A stretch of 64,000 nt of DNA from Lysinibacillus alkalisoli (GCF_014643595.1 NZ_BMJT01000003.1:308621-372620), one strand, 5' to 3'; counted from the stretch's first letter, positions 27,234 to 34,878 are shown. A program made the numbers and translations. Notes: generated by a model not told the origin, from the sequence alone.

Positions 27234-27646
27234 GTCACTCCCTACATGGGGAGTGTGGATTGAAATTTTACCAAAAATAGTAGCTGCATAGTGTGCTTTT
27301 TGTCACTCCCTACATGGGGAGTGTGGATTGAAATATACTTGATTTATAAGGTTTATAATAAAGAAGAAGTCACTCCCTACATGGGGAGTGTGGATTGAAA
27401 TATTTGGTAACTCTCCTCTTATACTCCCGTTGCCGTCACTCCCTACATGGGGAGTGTGGATTGAAATACTAACGAAGATGCTGAGTTGCCCCAAAACTGC
27501 GTCACTCCCTACATGGGAGTGTGGATTGAAATTTCAGTGTACTTGGGTGTGGTTTGCTGTAGTTAGCGTCACTCCCTACATGGGAGTGTGGATTGAAATG
27601 ATACAATCACCTCTAGCAAATCTTTGTTTTCGTCACTCCCTACATG
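27234..27646 (+). CRISPR. Type I-C-like CRISPR array, six repeats plus a broken one
   Basis: Repeats begin GTCACTCCCTACATG and end GGATTGAAAT, the type I-C tail. Repeats 1-4 (27234, 27302, 27369, 27435) are 33 nt with four G in the stem. Repeats 5-6 (27501, 27568) are 32 nt with three G, giving the perfect stem CACTCCC/GGGAGTG. Six spacers are 35, 34, 33, 33, 35 and 32 nt. A seventh repeat at 27632 matches for only 15 bases. No cas gene lies in the 64 kb. Open frames here are artefacts of the repeats. Confidence 0.96.
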
Positions 27647-27987
27647 AGAATATGACAAATAAAATAGCTACATTGAATAAAAGTCATGTGTTATTGGTAT
27701 CATTCACAATAGCGCATGGCTTTTTTATTTTGCACTTTTTGGATAGGATAAGGTTATCGGCTAAATCACAAAAATTTATCAAAGGCTTATTTTGTGATTT
27801 TTAAGATGAGTGAATAAATGGCTGTGATTTATGGGGCTGAAAAATCACATAAAAGTCACAAAAAATCACGAGAAAGTCACAGAAAGCATGAAATAAGGAG
27901 GAAAAGTGTGAAAGTTCCCTTACTAGATATCGCTTGTAATCCTTGTTATAATAGGCTTTGTGAACAAAGAAGAAAGAGGGCGAAAAT
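27647..27987. other. Non-coding stretch with TCACA repeats and a promoter
   Basis: No gene is seen. At 27763-27880 there are several direct copies of AAATCACA/AAGTCACA, and more lie at 28072-28107 by the integrase gene. They could be recombinase arm sites. A TATAAT at 27947-27952 with a weak -35 TAGATA (27924) points toward the short frame at 27988. Confidence 0.5.
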
Positions 27988-28083
27988 ATGAACGCGTACG
28001 ATGAATATAAGCCTTCAAATATAGAGGAAACCTTTATGTATCAAGGGTTTGAGCGGGTTAATGTTGACCTCAAATGTGACTGA
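27988..28083 (+). pseudogene. Possible 5' fragment of a host gene cut by the prophage
   Basis: An ATG with AGAGGG at 8 bp and a TATAAT box upstream opens a frame of 31 codons (MNAYDEYKPSNIEETF...). It stops just where TCACA-rich DNA and the integrase end begin. A well-expressed start with no body suggests a gene interrupted at the left attachment site. I do not recognise the sequence. It could instead be a genuine micropeptide. Confidence 0.45.
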
Positions 28084-28114
28084 AATCACATTTAAGTCAC
28101 ATTTAGCCCGTTTT

Positions 28115-29260
28115 CTAATTTTGGAGTAAATCGGAGAATTTATTTTCCATCTTTTCAGAGGCATTAGAACGCATGCCTTGTGTGATATGAAGATAAATAT
28201 TTGTGGTGGTCTTCGAGTTTTGGTGACCAACACGATTCATAACATAGGTGAGCTCAATACCTGCTTCAGCCAGTAAGCTAATGTGTGTGTGACGCAGCAT
28301 ATACGTATTAACAGGACGTCCAATAGATGTACGTGCGCTAATCCGTCTAATGGTTTGATTAAGTAGCTTGACTGTACGAGGAGAGCCATCAGCTTCAGCA
28401 AAAATAAATTTGCTTTTTGCCCAACGCTTGCGTTTACGGTAGGTCGCCAGCTCTTGTAGTTTCGTTAGGACAATATCATCTACATCAATCATGCGAACAC
28501 TATTAAGCGTCTTAGGTGGTGTGACTTCAAAGTCATTAATAACACCTGATTTAAAGAACATTGTTTTATTAACTCGTATTGTTTTGGTAGTGTAATTAAT
28601 ATCTTCTAGCTGCAGGGCAATAGCTTCGCCTGGGCGCATACCTGTAAAAGCAAGCACAAAGATTAACGTGCGTGTCACAATATTACGATACTTTGCGACT
28701 TCATCTAAAAAGATTTTCAACTCATGGTTTTCTAAGTATAATTTCTGCGCCTCACTGCCATCCACGTCTTTCACTTCTAAACGCTTCTTAGGTACAAACA
28801 CGCCATCCATTGGTGTTGCATCTAAAATACGCATTTTATACGCATGGTCAAAGAGCATCTTTAATACATTATGCACACCACGTAGCGTATGATAAGCACG
28901 TCCTTCTGTAAGGAAACTGCCAAGCAAGTTTTGTAGCATATCGGTAGTAATCCGATTTAGTGGTCGATTACCCAATTGCTCCTTAACAAGTGATAGGGTA
29001 TAAGCTCGGTAGCGATTTGTAGTTTCTTTATTGCCACGCATAGTATAGAGCTCTAGCCAATAATCCGCGAAAGTAGAGAAGGGGGTATGGCTACTATATG
29101 TGTTTAAATCGGCTTCAAAAATAGCTTCTTGTACTTTTGTTTCTGCTTCACGTTTCGTTTTACCAGAGCGAGCAAATTGACGTCGCTTACCAGTCACTGG
29201 ATCTCTCCCTGCATCGCCAACACAACGCCAAGTCCCTTTTTTGATTTGCTTACAATACAT
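28115..29260 (-). CDS. Prophage tyrosine integrase
   Basis: The 381-residue integrase has an N-terminal arm-binding region (residues 1-60), a SAM-like core domain (about 65-150) and a catalytic domain. Visible catalytic residues are Arg in FTGMRPGEA, His-x-x-Arg in LRHTHISLL and Tyr in TTNIYLHIT. It lies at the left end of the prophage and points outward, as usual next to attL. Copies of AAGTCACA near its 3' end may be its arm sites. Confidence 0.93.
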   Translation of the reverse strand: MYCKQIKKGTWRCVGDAGRDPVTGKRRQFARSGKTKREAETKVQEAIFEADLNTYSSHTPFSTFADYWLELYTMRGNKETTNRYRAYTLSLVKEQLGNRPLNRITTDMLQNLLGSFLTEGRAYHTLRGVHNVLKMLFDHAYKMRILDATPMDGVFVPKKRLEVKDVDGSEAQKLYLENHELKIFLDEVAKYRNIVTRTLIFVLAFTGMRPGEAIALQLEDINYTTKTIRVNKTMFFKSGVINDFEVTPPKTLNSVRMIDVDDIVLTKLQELATYRKRKRWAKSKFIFAEADGSPRTVKLLNQTIRRISARTSIGRPVNTYMLRHTHISLLAEAGIELTYVMNRVGHQNSKTTTNIYLHITQGMRSNASEKMENKFSDLLQN

Positions 29261-29280
29261 AACATAACCTCCATTCTCTC

Positions 29281-29784
29281 TTATTCTTTCACAGCGTCTG
29301 TATGTCTACCGTTCCAATTGAGCAACATCTGATTCATCAGGTATTGCGTTATACGCTTCAATGCGAAGTCATACTCCACACCAAATAGCTGTTGCAGGCG
29401 CCTTATTGTTATGGGCATGTAATCACGGATTTGTAGCGCATCTAACATAAAGGTTGGCATACAGGCATGATACATAAAATTGTTTGCCTTATTCTCTTGA
29501 TACTCACGAAAAAGGGGAGCCATATTACCTTGATGTCCAGTATGCAACAACACATGGCAAAGCTCATGACAAAAATCTTGCCATTGTTGCTCTTTATTTT
29601 GCTGGTCATACAGCATGATATAAGGGAGCTGATTATGAAACAATGCCATACTACGCTTTGGCCATAAGTACAATTTAATGCCTAATGCTTGTGCAATGAT
29701 ACGATAATCCAATGCTTCATGGGAATTTATACCAATCCTTGTATACAGCTGCTTAACAAAATCCTCAGTGTGCGTGTAGTACAT
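29281..29784 (-). CDS. ImmA/IrrE-type metallopeptidase
   Basis: The 167-residue protein has the zinc motif HELCHVLLH at about residue 97. ImmA-type peptidases cut phage repressors of the ImmR class and so trigger induction. It sits next to the integrase and in the same leftward block as the CI-like repressor, its probable target. Confidence 0.85.
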   Translation of the reverse strand: MYYTHTEDFVKQLYTRIGINSHEALDYRIIAQALGIKLYLWPKRSMALFHNQLPYIMLYDQQNKEQQWQDFCHELCHVLLHTGHQGNMAPLFREYQENKANNFMYHACMPTFMLDALQIRDYMPITIRRLQQLFGVEYDFALKRITQYLMNQMLLNWNGRHTDAVKE

Positions 29785-29833
29785 ATGCCCAACTCCAATT
29801 CTATGTTTTGGAACAAGTGTTCTATTTTAGTAT

Positions 29834-29873
29834 AAAACAAAACCCCACTTTTAGGAAGTGGGGTTTTGTTTTT
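29834..29873. terminator. Bidirectional terminator in the lysogeny block
   Basis: AAAACCCCACTT and AAGTGGGGTTTT pair around TTAGG, with A- and T-rich flanks. It separates the kinase/DUF3037 unit from immA, so the two are separate transcripts. Confidence 0.9.
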
Positions 29874-30738
29874 ATATATCTAGATAGAGCTGATTCGGCT
29901 TATTAAAAATAGTGTCGAAATTCTTTTCAAAGTCTTGAAGAGTTATTAATTGCCCATAGTTTAATAGTTCTTGTTTTGCTATTGATTCATATTCATTGGT
30001 TAAGTCCCAGTTGTTTATTACAAAGTACATATTGCTTTTTTTGATTTTTTCTCTGTAAGAATCATTATAATAGTTAATATAAAGTATAATACTTCTCACA
30101 TTAGAGTAAAAATCATGTGGGCGTTTATATTCTACACTTAATGATTTAATATAGTGCTTAACACAGTTATCTTCTATTACATAATCGTAAGGAGGGAGAT
30201 AAAAGCTTAGAGGCTTGGGTTTTGGAGCTTCTTTATATTCTCTATTTTTAATTCTTAAAATTTGTTTAGTTAGTCGTTGGACTCTTTTATTATCTATTCG
30301 TTTATTTTTAGGTTTATCATAATAAAGATATAGATCTTTTAAATCTTCTAGAACTAATTCCAAGTAATCTTTAGGCACATCTGTTTTAGGATTGGGGAGT
30401 ACATCAATGTGATCAAAGCAGATTGAGTTAACATAATTATAAATTTTGTAATTCAATAAATCTTTACTGTCAGCTTTTAAAAGAGATTCTATGCGTTCAA
30501 ATTCATCTTCAACTTCTAGACTATCTATTGAAAAGTCGAATTTCAAAGAGTCTTTTAAAAAAGTTATTTCATCTAATTCTAATTCATCGTCAAAACTTTT
30601 TAATCGATTTGTATTTGTAGTATGAACAAAACCTAATTTCCCCTTTTTAGGGTAGTGATAGGCAAATCCAAATATTATTTTTTCATCTCTAAAATTATCA
30701 GGTACATACTTTGCAATTGAAAAATAAATATTATTCAT
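29872..30738 (-). CDS. DUF3037-like partner of the HipA-like kinase
   Basis: The 288-residue protein begins IYFSIAKYVPDNFRDEKIIFGFAYHY, which resembles the start of DUF3037 proteins. Such proteins are commonly encoded beside HipA-like kinases. The rest is charged, with many Lys and Asp and no membrane segment. It overlaps the upstream kinase gene by 4 bp, and its ATG follows GGAGGTAATTCTAC, so the two are translationally coupled. Function is unknown; a toxin-antitoxin or defence role is inferred from the pairing. Confidence 0.65.
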   Translation of the reverse strand: MNNIYFSIAKYVPDNFRDEKIIFGFAYHYPKKGKLGFVHTTNTNRLKSFDDELELDEITFLKDSLKFDFSIDSLEVEDEFERIESLLKADSKDLLNYKIYNYVNSICFDHIDVLPNPKTDVPKDYLELVLEDLKDLYLYYDKPKNKRIDNKRVQRLTKQILRIKNREYKEAPKPKPLSFYLPPYDYVIEDNCVKHYIKSLSVEYKRPHDFYSNVRSIILYINYYNDSYREKIKKSNMYFVINNWDLTNEYESIAKQELLNYGQLITLQDFEKNFDTIFNKPNQLYLDI

Positions 30739-31541
30739 GTAGAATTACCTCCTTTCCAACGAGGGCAATAATCTCTTAGTCCTTCTAGTATTTGAGGAAT
30801 TAAATTTAAACGATAGCATAAAAAATCTTTCAAGGCTAGTTTTTCTTCTGGACTAATATTCCATTCTAGAGGCACCTCATGTAGTATGCTTTCTATAAAG
30901 TCTGGAGTAATTAGCGCAAATTTTTCTAAAGCTTCTTGAAAAGGGCTGTTTCCTTTTATATACATTGTTAAGAGAGAATAGTACTTTCCATCTACATTAT
31001 TCACTAGTAATTGATCTTTATGAAGTTCTAGGCTAGAAATCGTCCAAATTAATCCATTTTTGAAGACATGAGAGTGATCAATTACAATAAGCTGTTTATT
31101 TTTAAAATCAAAAAGTAAGTTCCCATCATTATAAGCACGATCTTCATTTAATATAATTTGATCAAATAAATATAATGTTGGAATAATTGCGTGATTCACT
31201 GATTGGTCAAGTGCGATAGAATTAACTTTATTATGCACTTTCTTGAGGTAGGTACTGCCGAAACCAATTAAAGAAGATGTTTCTCTGTCTATCCGTTTTA
31301 AATCATCCGAAGTGAGTATTGTTAAATCAATAAAAACTGCATCAGGAATAGGTAAACCTATTTTTCTACCTATACAATAACATACATATTCATTGAGTAC
31401 AGTTAATTTACCTGAAACATCGTCATCTTGTATTTTACAGACGTAGATACCTCCATCTTCTGTTGCTGCTAAGAAAGGTTTAGTAACACCAGCTCCCATA
31501 ACTGTTTTTTTTATATTCACTATTTTTTTTCGTTGTAGCAC
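30735..31541 (-). CDS. HipA-like Ser/Thr kinase
   Basis: The 268-residue protein shows a HipA-like kinase fold: an N-terminal nucleotide-binding region (YVCKIQDD with the ATP lysine), then FDQIILNEDRAYNDGNLLFD with catalytic DR and N, and the metal-binding LIVIDHSHVF. It lacks the N-terminal and helical extensions of full-length HipA. The start is GTG with a weak GGCGGGA site. It is first in a two-gene unit with the DUF3037-like gene. Targets of related kinases include tRNA synthetases; the target here is unknown. Confidence 0.75.
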   Translation of the reverse strand: MLQRKKIVNIKKTVMGAGVTKPFLAATEDGGIYVCKIQDDDVSGKLTVLNEYVCYCIGRKIGLPIPDAVFIDLTILTSDDLKRIDRETSSLIGFGSTYLKKVHNKVNSIALDQSVNHAIIPTLYLFDQIILNEDRAYNDGNLLFDFKNKQLIVIDHSHVFKNGLIWTISSLELHKDQLLVNNVDGKYYSLLTMYIKGNSPFQEALEKFALITPDFIESILHEVPLEWNISPEEKLALKDFLCYRLNLIPQILEGLRDYCPRWKGGNST

Positions 31542-31877
31542 TTAATCCCGCCTTTTAACTTGTTTTTAAGCTGGCTATCTAAGTTTTTAATTATTATATA
31601 ATTAATTATAATTACCTTCTTTTCTATAAAGCTATATTTCATAATAAGTTTATTTACATTTTTCGGTATTTAACCATATATTTTAGATTACCCTATTTCT
31701 AATAACATATAATTGCGTAAATAATTTATGAGAGAATAAGACAAAAATACATAATTTTGTTAATAAAAAATATTCACAAGTATATATAGCGGAAAAGACA
31801 AGTTTACTCATTTCAAAACGGCAACTACTATATATTTCTAAATACAAATCGTATAAAATGAAGTTGAAGGTGTATTT
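31542..31877. other. Very AT-rich intergenic region
   Basis: This 336-bp gap separates the divergent kinase and lipoprotein genes. It should contain both promoters. No gene or repeat is seen; open frames on the minus strand here lack ribosome sites. Confidence 0.55.
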
Positions 31878-32483
31878 ATGAATACATACAAAAAAATTCA
31901 AAATGTTTTAGCATTATTTTTAGCACTCTTTCTTTTAGCTGCTTGTAGCAATGATGAGAAGGCTACTGAAGAGCCAAGTGCGTCCGAGCCACGAGATGCT
32001 ACTGAAAATGGTGTGAAGCTGATTGTAGAAGACGAAATTAAAGCTACTACAAACTCAGATAAAGAACGCGTTAGAGAAGTGAAAATTAATGATATTCCTG
32101 ATAATAAGAATGTTGTTATTCACTTAAACAGTTCTGATAATTTGACAGACAAAATGGTTAAGACAGGTATGTGGATGGACACAGTGTCTATTCTTAAGCC
32201 GATAAATGAATTGGGTGAGTTTGATACAATCAGTGTTCTTTGGTACTTGCCATTAGTTGATACTAAAGGAAACACAGAAGATGTTAAGGTATTGTCTTTT
32301 GATTTTCCAAAGTCCCAATTGGATCAAGTCGCATGGGACAAATTTTTATATCAAAACTTACCTACTATAGCTTCAGATTTTTATGAGCATCCTGTTATGC
32401 AAAAAAATAGAATAATATATACAAAGACATCTTATTTACTTGAGGTGTCTTTGTTTTTAACTAGAATATTTGCTAATCATTAA
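31878..32483 (+). CDS. Prophage lipoprotein, 3' end probably altered by an indel
   Basis: The 201-residue frame has a signal peptide and lipobox LLAAC, then a low-complexity acidic linker and a globular part. It is the only rightward gene inside the leftward lysogeny block, which recalls phage lipoproteins that block superinfection (inference). The last 20 or so codons run through a terminator hairpin. A run of seven A (32401-32407) followed by TAG suggests that one lost A removed the original stop. The intact protein would end just before the terminator. Confidence 0.7.
   Translation: MNTYKKIQNVLALFLALFLLAACSNDEKATEEPSASEPRDATENGVKLIVEDEIKATTNSDKERVREVKINDIPDNKNVVIHLNSSDNLTDKMVKTGMWMDTVSILKPINELGEFDTISVLWYLPLVDTKGNTEDVKVLSFDFPKSQLDQVAWDKFLYQNLPTIASDFYEHPVMQKNRIIYTKTSYLLEVSLFLTRIFANH
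32422..32458 (+). terminator. Terminator lying inside the lipoprotein frame
   Basis: CAAAGACA and TGTCTTTG form the stem, followed by TTTTT. Its position inside the coding frame supports loss of the original stop codon. Confidence 0.8.
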
Positions 32484-32812
32484 CCTAAAGTGACCCGTGC
32501 CAATTGTTTCTTTCTATCAGCAAGTTCTTTTTTCAGTGCAGCCATTTGTTGTTCAATGTCTTGCATTCCTTGTAAAACAGGTGCACCTTCGCTTTGTTGA
32601 AAGGCTACATGAATCTCCTCCAGTGCATTTACATCGCCTTTGATAATATCCTTTGGTAACTTGTTCTCGAAAAACGGTAGAACGTGTTTACACATCACTA
32701 AACGGTTGCCAGCAGGGCAATCACATATCGCTTTAAAATCACCCGATGTATTAGTTAAGCGAACTGTATATGGCTCGTCAGCAGAGCCTTGAATTTTAAA
32801 CGTATAGTCCAT
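32480..32812 (-). CDS. SWIM zinc-finger protein (110 aa)
   Basis: The motif CDCPAGNRLVMCKH (CxC...CxH) at about residues 30-43 is a SWIM-type zinc finger. A C-terminal coiled coil (MQDIEQQMAALKKELADRKKQL) follows. SWIM fingers bind nucleic acid or protein partners; the role here is unknown. GGAGGAGACAT precedes the ATG, and the gene overlaps the convergent lipoprotein frame by 4 bp. Confidence 0.75.
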   Translation of the reverse strand: MDYTFKIQGSADEPYTVRLTNTSGDFKAICDCPAGNRLVMCKHVLPFFENKLPKDIIKGDVNALEEIHVAFQQSEGAPVLQGMQDIEQQMAALKKELADRKKQLARVTLG

Positions 32813-32876
32813 ATGTCTCCTCCATTCTAATGTATCTATATAACTCTAATAATGAAAAATATTGCCATGTATTTTT

Positions 32877-32912
32877 AAAATAAAAGACACGATTACTCAT
32901 GTCTTATTTTTA
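32877..32912. terminator. Terminator at the end of the repressor gene
   Basis: AAAATAAAAGAC and GTCTTATTTTT pair across ACGATTACTCAT. It overlaps the repressor stop. Confidence 0.7.
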
Positions 32913-33274
32913 TGTTTAATAAACTCCCAAAACTCACGTAACATTTCAATTTCTTCTTCTTCCGAGTTAGGCAGTTCTTTATAGAACACTTGCAAGTTAG
33001 GATCGTTCAAGAATTTTTGGAAGGCTTCTTCATCAGCACTCTTTTTTTCTTGTGAATAGGGATTAGGTGTATCTATTCTTCCTAGTAAATAATCTGTACT
33101 TACATCAAAATAATTTGCGAATTTATTTAGTAACTCAAAATCAGGTCTACGTTCATCACGTTCATACATACCAATTGTGCTTTCTGCTAAACCAAATAAT
33201 TTACCAAATTCTTTTTGCGACATTTTCTTTGAAGTTCTTAAAGATTTTAATCTTTTTCCAAATAGCTCAATCAT
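32897..33274 (-). CDS. CI-like prophage repressor
   Basis: The 125-residue protein has an XRE-type helix-turn-helix (KKMSQKEFGKLFGLAESTIGMYERDERRP, residues 12-40), DYLLGR and an acidic C-terminal helix region. It should maintain lysogeny and bind the AACACA-N3-TGTGTT operators beside it. I chose the second ATG, because TAGGTGATATGATT gives it proper spacing. The upstream in-frame extension runs through the operators. The absence of a LexA-like protease domain and the nearby ImmA gene suggest cleavage-type induction by ImmA. Confidence 0.88.
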   Translation of the reverse strand: MIELFGKRLKSLRTSKKMSQKEFGKLFGLAESTIGMYERDERRPDFELLNKFANYFDVSTDYLLGRIDTPNPYSQEKKSADEEAFQKFLNDPNLQVFYKELPNSEEEEIEMLREFWEFIKHKNKT

Positions 33275-33298
33275 AATCATATCACCTAACTTAATTTT

Positions 33299-33313
33299 AA
33301 CACAAGATGTGTT
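33299..33313. promoter_or_regulatory. Repressor operator 1
   Basis: AACACAAGATGTGTT is a perfect inverted repeat with a 3-base centre, 25 bp upstream of the repressor start. Confidence 0.85.
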
Positions 33314-33338
33314 AAAAAGGATTTTAAAAAATAATAAG

Positions 33339-33368
33339 TTGACAACACGTTTTGTGCTGTTATATAGT
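33339..33368 (+). promoter_or_regulatory. Rightward promoter of the cro-like gene with operator 2
   Basis: TTGACA (33339-33344) and TATAGT (33363-33368) are 18 bp apart. Operator 2, AACACGTTTTGTGCT (33344-33358), lies between them, so repressor binding would block the polymerase. Confidence 0.85.
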
Positions 33369-33377
33369 TGTTTTATC

Positions 33378-33392
33378 AACACATAATGTGCG
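33378..33392. promoter_or_regulatory. Repressor operator 3
   Basis: AACACATAATGTGCG follows the same half-site pattern and lies just downstream of the rightward -10 box. Confidence 0.8.
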
Positions 33393-33408
33393 GTAAAGGA
33401 GGGAGAGT

Positions 33409-33606
33409 ATGAATAAAGAAAAAATTAGTAGAACACTTGTGGCTCTTAGAGGTCAAAGATCTAGAGAAGAAATAGCTAGTGACTTAGGTATTAGTGTTAG
33501 TGCATGGCAAATGTATGAAAACGGTCAGAGAATTCCAAGAGACGAAATAAAAATAAAAATCGCTTCTTACTTTAAAAAAAGTGTAGAAGAAATTTTTTAC
33601 ACATAA
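33409..33606 (+). CDS. Cro-like regulator (65 aa)
   Basis: The small XRE-type protein has the helix-turn-helix SREEIASDLGISVSAWQMYENGQR. It is divergent from the CI-like gene across shared operators, the classic Cro position. The AAAGGAGG site lies 8 bp before the ATG. Confidence 0.88.
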   Translation: MNKEKISRTLVALRGQRSREEIASDLGISVSAWQMYENGQRIPRDEIKIKIASYFKKSVEEIFYT

Positions 33607-33608
33607 TA

Positions 33609-33623
33609 AGCACGAATCGTGTT
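33609..33623. promoter_or_regulatory. Candidate operator 4
   Basis: AGCACGAATCGTGTT has the same ACAC/GTGT half-site pattern (one half as GCACG) immediately after the cro-like stop codon. Confidence 0.6.
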
Positions 33624-33720
33624 GTTTTGTGGTAAGTAAGCTTTTGTTTTAAAGAATTTGTCCCCAAAAGCTGATTTCTTTCTATAACAATAGTAAGGGC
33701 AATTTGTAGAAATTAGCATG

Positions 33721-33754
33721 CCCACTGGTTGACCAGTAGGGGAGTTACGGTAAC
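33721..33754 (+). promoter_or_regulatory. Two adjacent palindromes before the excisionase-like gene
   Basis: CCCACTGGTTGACCAGTAGG is a near-perfect inverted repeat. It is followed by GTTACGGTAAC (33744-33754). They lie in the leader of the next gene and may be an operator or RNA hairpins. Confidence 0.45.
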
Positions 33755-33781
33755 GCAAATTTAAGAATAAGGAGCGGAGTA

Positions 33782-34108
33782 ATGATGTTCCAAGTGAATT
33801 TTGATCCAGAGATGCTGCGACAAATTATACGTGAGGAATTAACGGCGATTTTAGAGGAGCAGGCTAATCCATATTATGATCTACCGCCTCTGTTAACGCG
33901 AAATGAATTAAAGCAACTTTTACGAATTGGAGATACGAAGGCTGCGGAGTTATTAGGGAGAGAAGATTTTCCTGTGTTTCGTGAAGCTGGGGTGCTCATT
34001 CCCACTGATTTATTATTTCGGTGGATAGTACAACATACTACGTGGATTGACCATAATTCACCCAATGCCCCACTGGTTTATAAGTTAATGCGTCAGGTTC
34101 CTACTTAA
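33782..34108 (+). CDS. Excisionase-like helix-turn-helix protein (108 aa)
   Basis: After a helical N terminus, residues 38-75 read LLTRNELKQLLRIGDTKAAELLGREDFPVFREAG. This fits the winged-helix pattern of excisionase and MerR-like phage DNA-binding proteins. It is an early rightward gene after cro. A second ATG one codon in is equally likely as start. Whether it acts as the excisionase for the leftward integrase is inferred. Confidence 0.65.
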   Translation: MMFQVNFDPEMLRQIIREELTAILEEQANPYYDLPPLLTRNELKQLLRIGDTKAAELLGREDFPVFREAGVLIPTDLLFRWIVQHTTWIDHNSPNAPLVYKLMRQVPT

Positions 34109-34158
34109 CTTTATTGTACGGTTTGTATCGTAAAGCTATGGTGCTCCTTGTATCTCAT

Positions 34159-34179
34159 AACGTTCCAAATGAGAACGTT
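34159..34179 (+). promoter_or_regulatory. Inverted repeat AACGTTC-N7-GAACGTT
   Basis: Perfect 7-bp arms lie 23 bp upstream of the next XRE-type gene. It may be that regulator's operator. Confidence 0.5.
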
Positions 34180-34202
34180 TAGACAAAAGGGGGTGAGATC
34201 GT

Positions 34203-34490
34203 ATGAAGCAATTTGACCAGGGCCCGATTTTACGTGCATTACGCATTAAAGCAGGTTTTACACAAGATAGGTTGGCTGAAGAGTTAAATCGCACACGCTC
34301 GTGTGTAAGTAAGTTTGAAAATAATCGTAAGGTGATTGATATGCCTACGTTTATGCAGTGGGTAAGTGCGACCAATATGCCAGAGGTGGCAGTAGCGATG
34401 ATGTATGGCATGGATGGTATTCAAATCATTAATGACTTGTTACCCTTGCTCAGCTTCGTCAGCCACTTTACCTTGCGATTGGTTGGCTGA
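34203..34490 (+). CDS. XRE-family regulator (95 aa)
   Basis: The helix-turn-helix lies at LRIKAGFTQDRLAEELNRTRSCVSKFENNRKV (residues 13-44), with a hydrophobic C-terminal tail of about 25 residues. AGGGGGTGAG precedes the ATG. It is a second early regulator, target unknown. Confidence 0.8.
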   Translation: MKQFDQGPILRALRIKAGFTQDRLAEELNRTRSCVSKFENNRKVIDMPTFMQWVSATNMPEVAVAMMYGMDGIQIINDLLPLLSFVSHFTLRLVG

Positions 34491-34519
34491 AGCTAAATCG
34501 AGAAAGGATGACCAAGTTT

Positions 34520-34840
34520 ATGAAAGTACAGCCTATTACGACATCGGCTTCCCCTTTACAGCGCTTAGCGCAACGATTAACTGCACAAGGTATCACAGTT
34601 AAGGTGGTGAAAAGAGGTGAAACAAACATGTCAATAGAGGAGATAATGTTGCACTTTAAACAGTTAGAGCAAGAGGCTGAACAAAAGGCAGTAAGTAGTG
34701 ACCATGATAATTATCGGTACATGAATAAAGGGCTGGCATTAGGTATTCGCGCAGCTTATGAGTATTTGGCCTTTGTGGCCAAACAGGAGGAGGTGATTGT
34801 ATGTGGTTTAGCAGACGAGGTTGGGCAAAGCTCACGCTAA
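34520..34840 (+). CDS. Early phage protein of unknown function (106 aa)
   Basis: The ATG at 34520 has AAAGGA at 9 bp. An earlier ATG touches that site and is unlikely. An internal in-frame ATG at 34628 also has a good site (AGAGGTGA), so a shorter 70-residue form may be made as well. The C-terminal part is helical. No family is recognised. Confidence 0.5.
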   Translation: MKVQPITTSASPLQRLAQRLTAQGITVKVVKRGETNMSIEEIMLHFKQLEQEAEQKAVSSDHDNYRYMNKGLALGIRAAYEYLAFVAKQEEVIVCGLADEVGQSSR

Positions 34841-34878
34841 AAGAACGGTTAATTGTCATACAGTTTACTCAAATATAA
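34801..34878 (+). CDS. Small phage protein (25 aa)
   Basis: AGGAGGAGGTGATTGT directly precedes the ATG, one of the strongest ribosome sites in the prophage. The product begins MWFSRRGWAKLTLKERL and is basic and amphipathic. It overlaps the end of the upstream frame by 40 bp. Confidence 0.5.
   Translation: MWFSRRGWAKLTLKERLIVIQFTQI

Noticed and set aside
27303..27804. Open frames on both strands across the CRISPR array
   Set aside because: They arise from the repeats, as shown by the recurring IxHTPHVGSD-type and SLPTWGVWIE peptides.
28015..28233. 72-codon minus-strand frame at the integrase end
   Set aside because: It overlaps the integrase gene in another frame and has no ribosome site; the integrase has clear catalytic motifs.
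32897..33382. Longer repressor start at 33382
   Set aside because: The extra 36 residues would run through operator and promoter sites; the ATG at 33274 has a well-spaced ribosome site.
34159..34179. Fifth site for the CI-like repressor
   Set aside because: AACGTTC/GAACGTT differs in half-site and spacing from AACACA-N3-TGTGTT, so another regulator is more likely.
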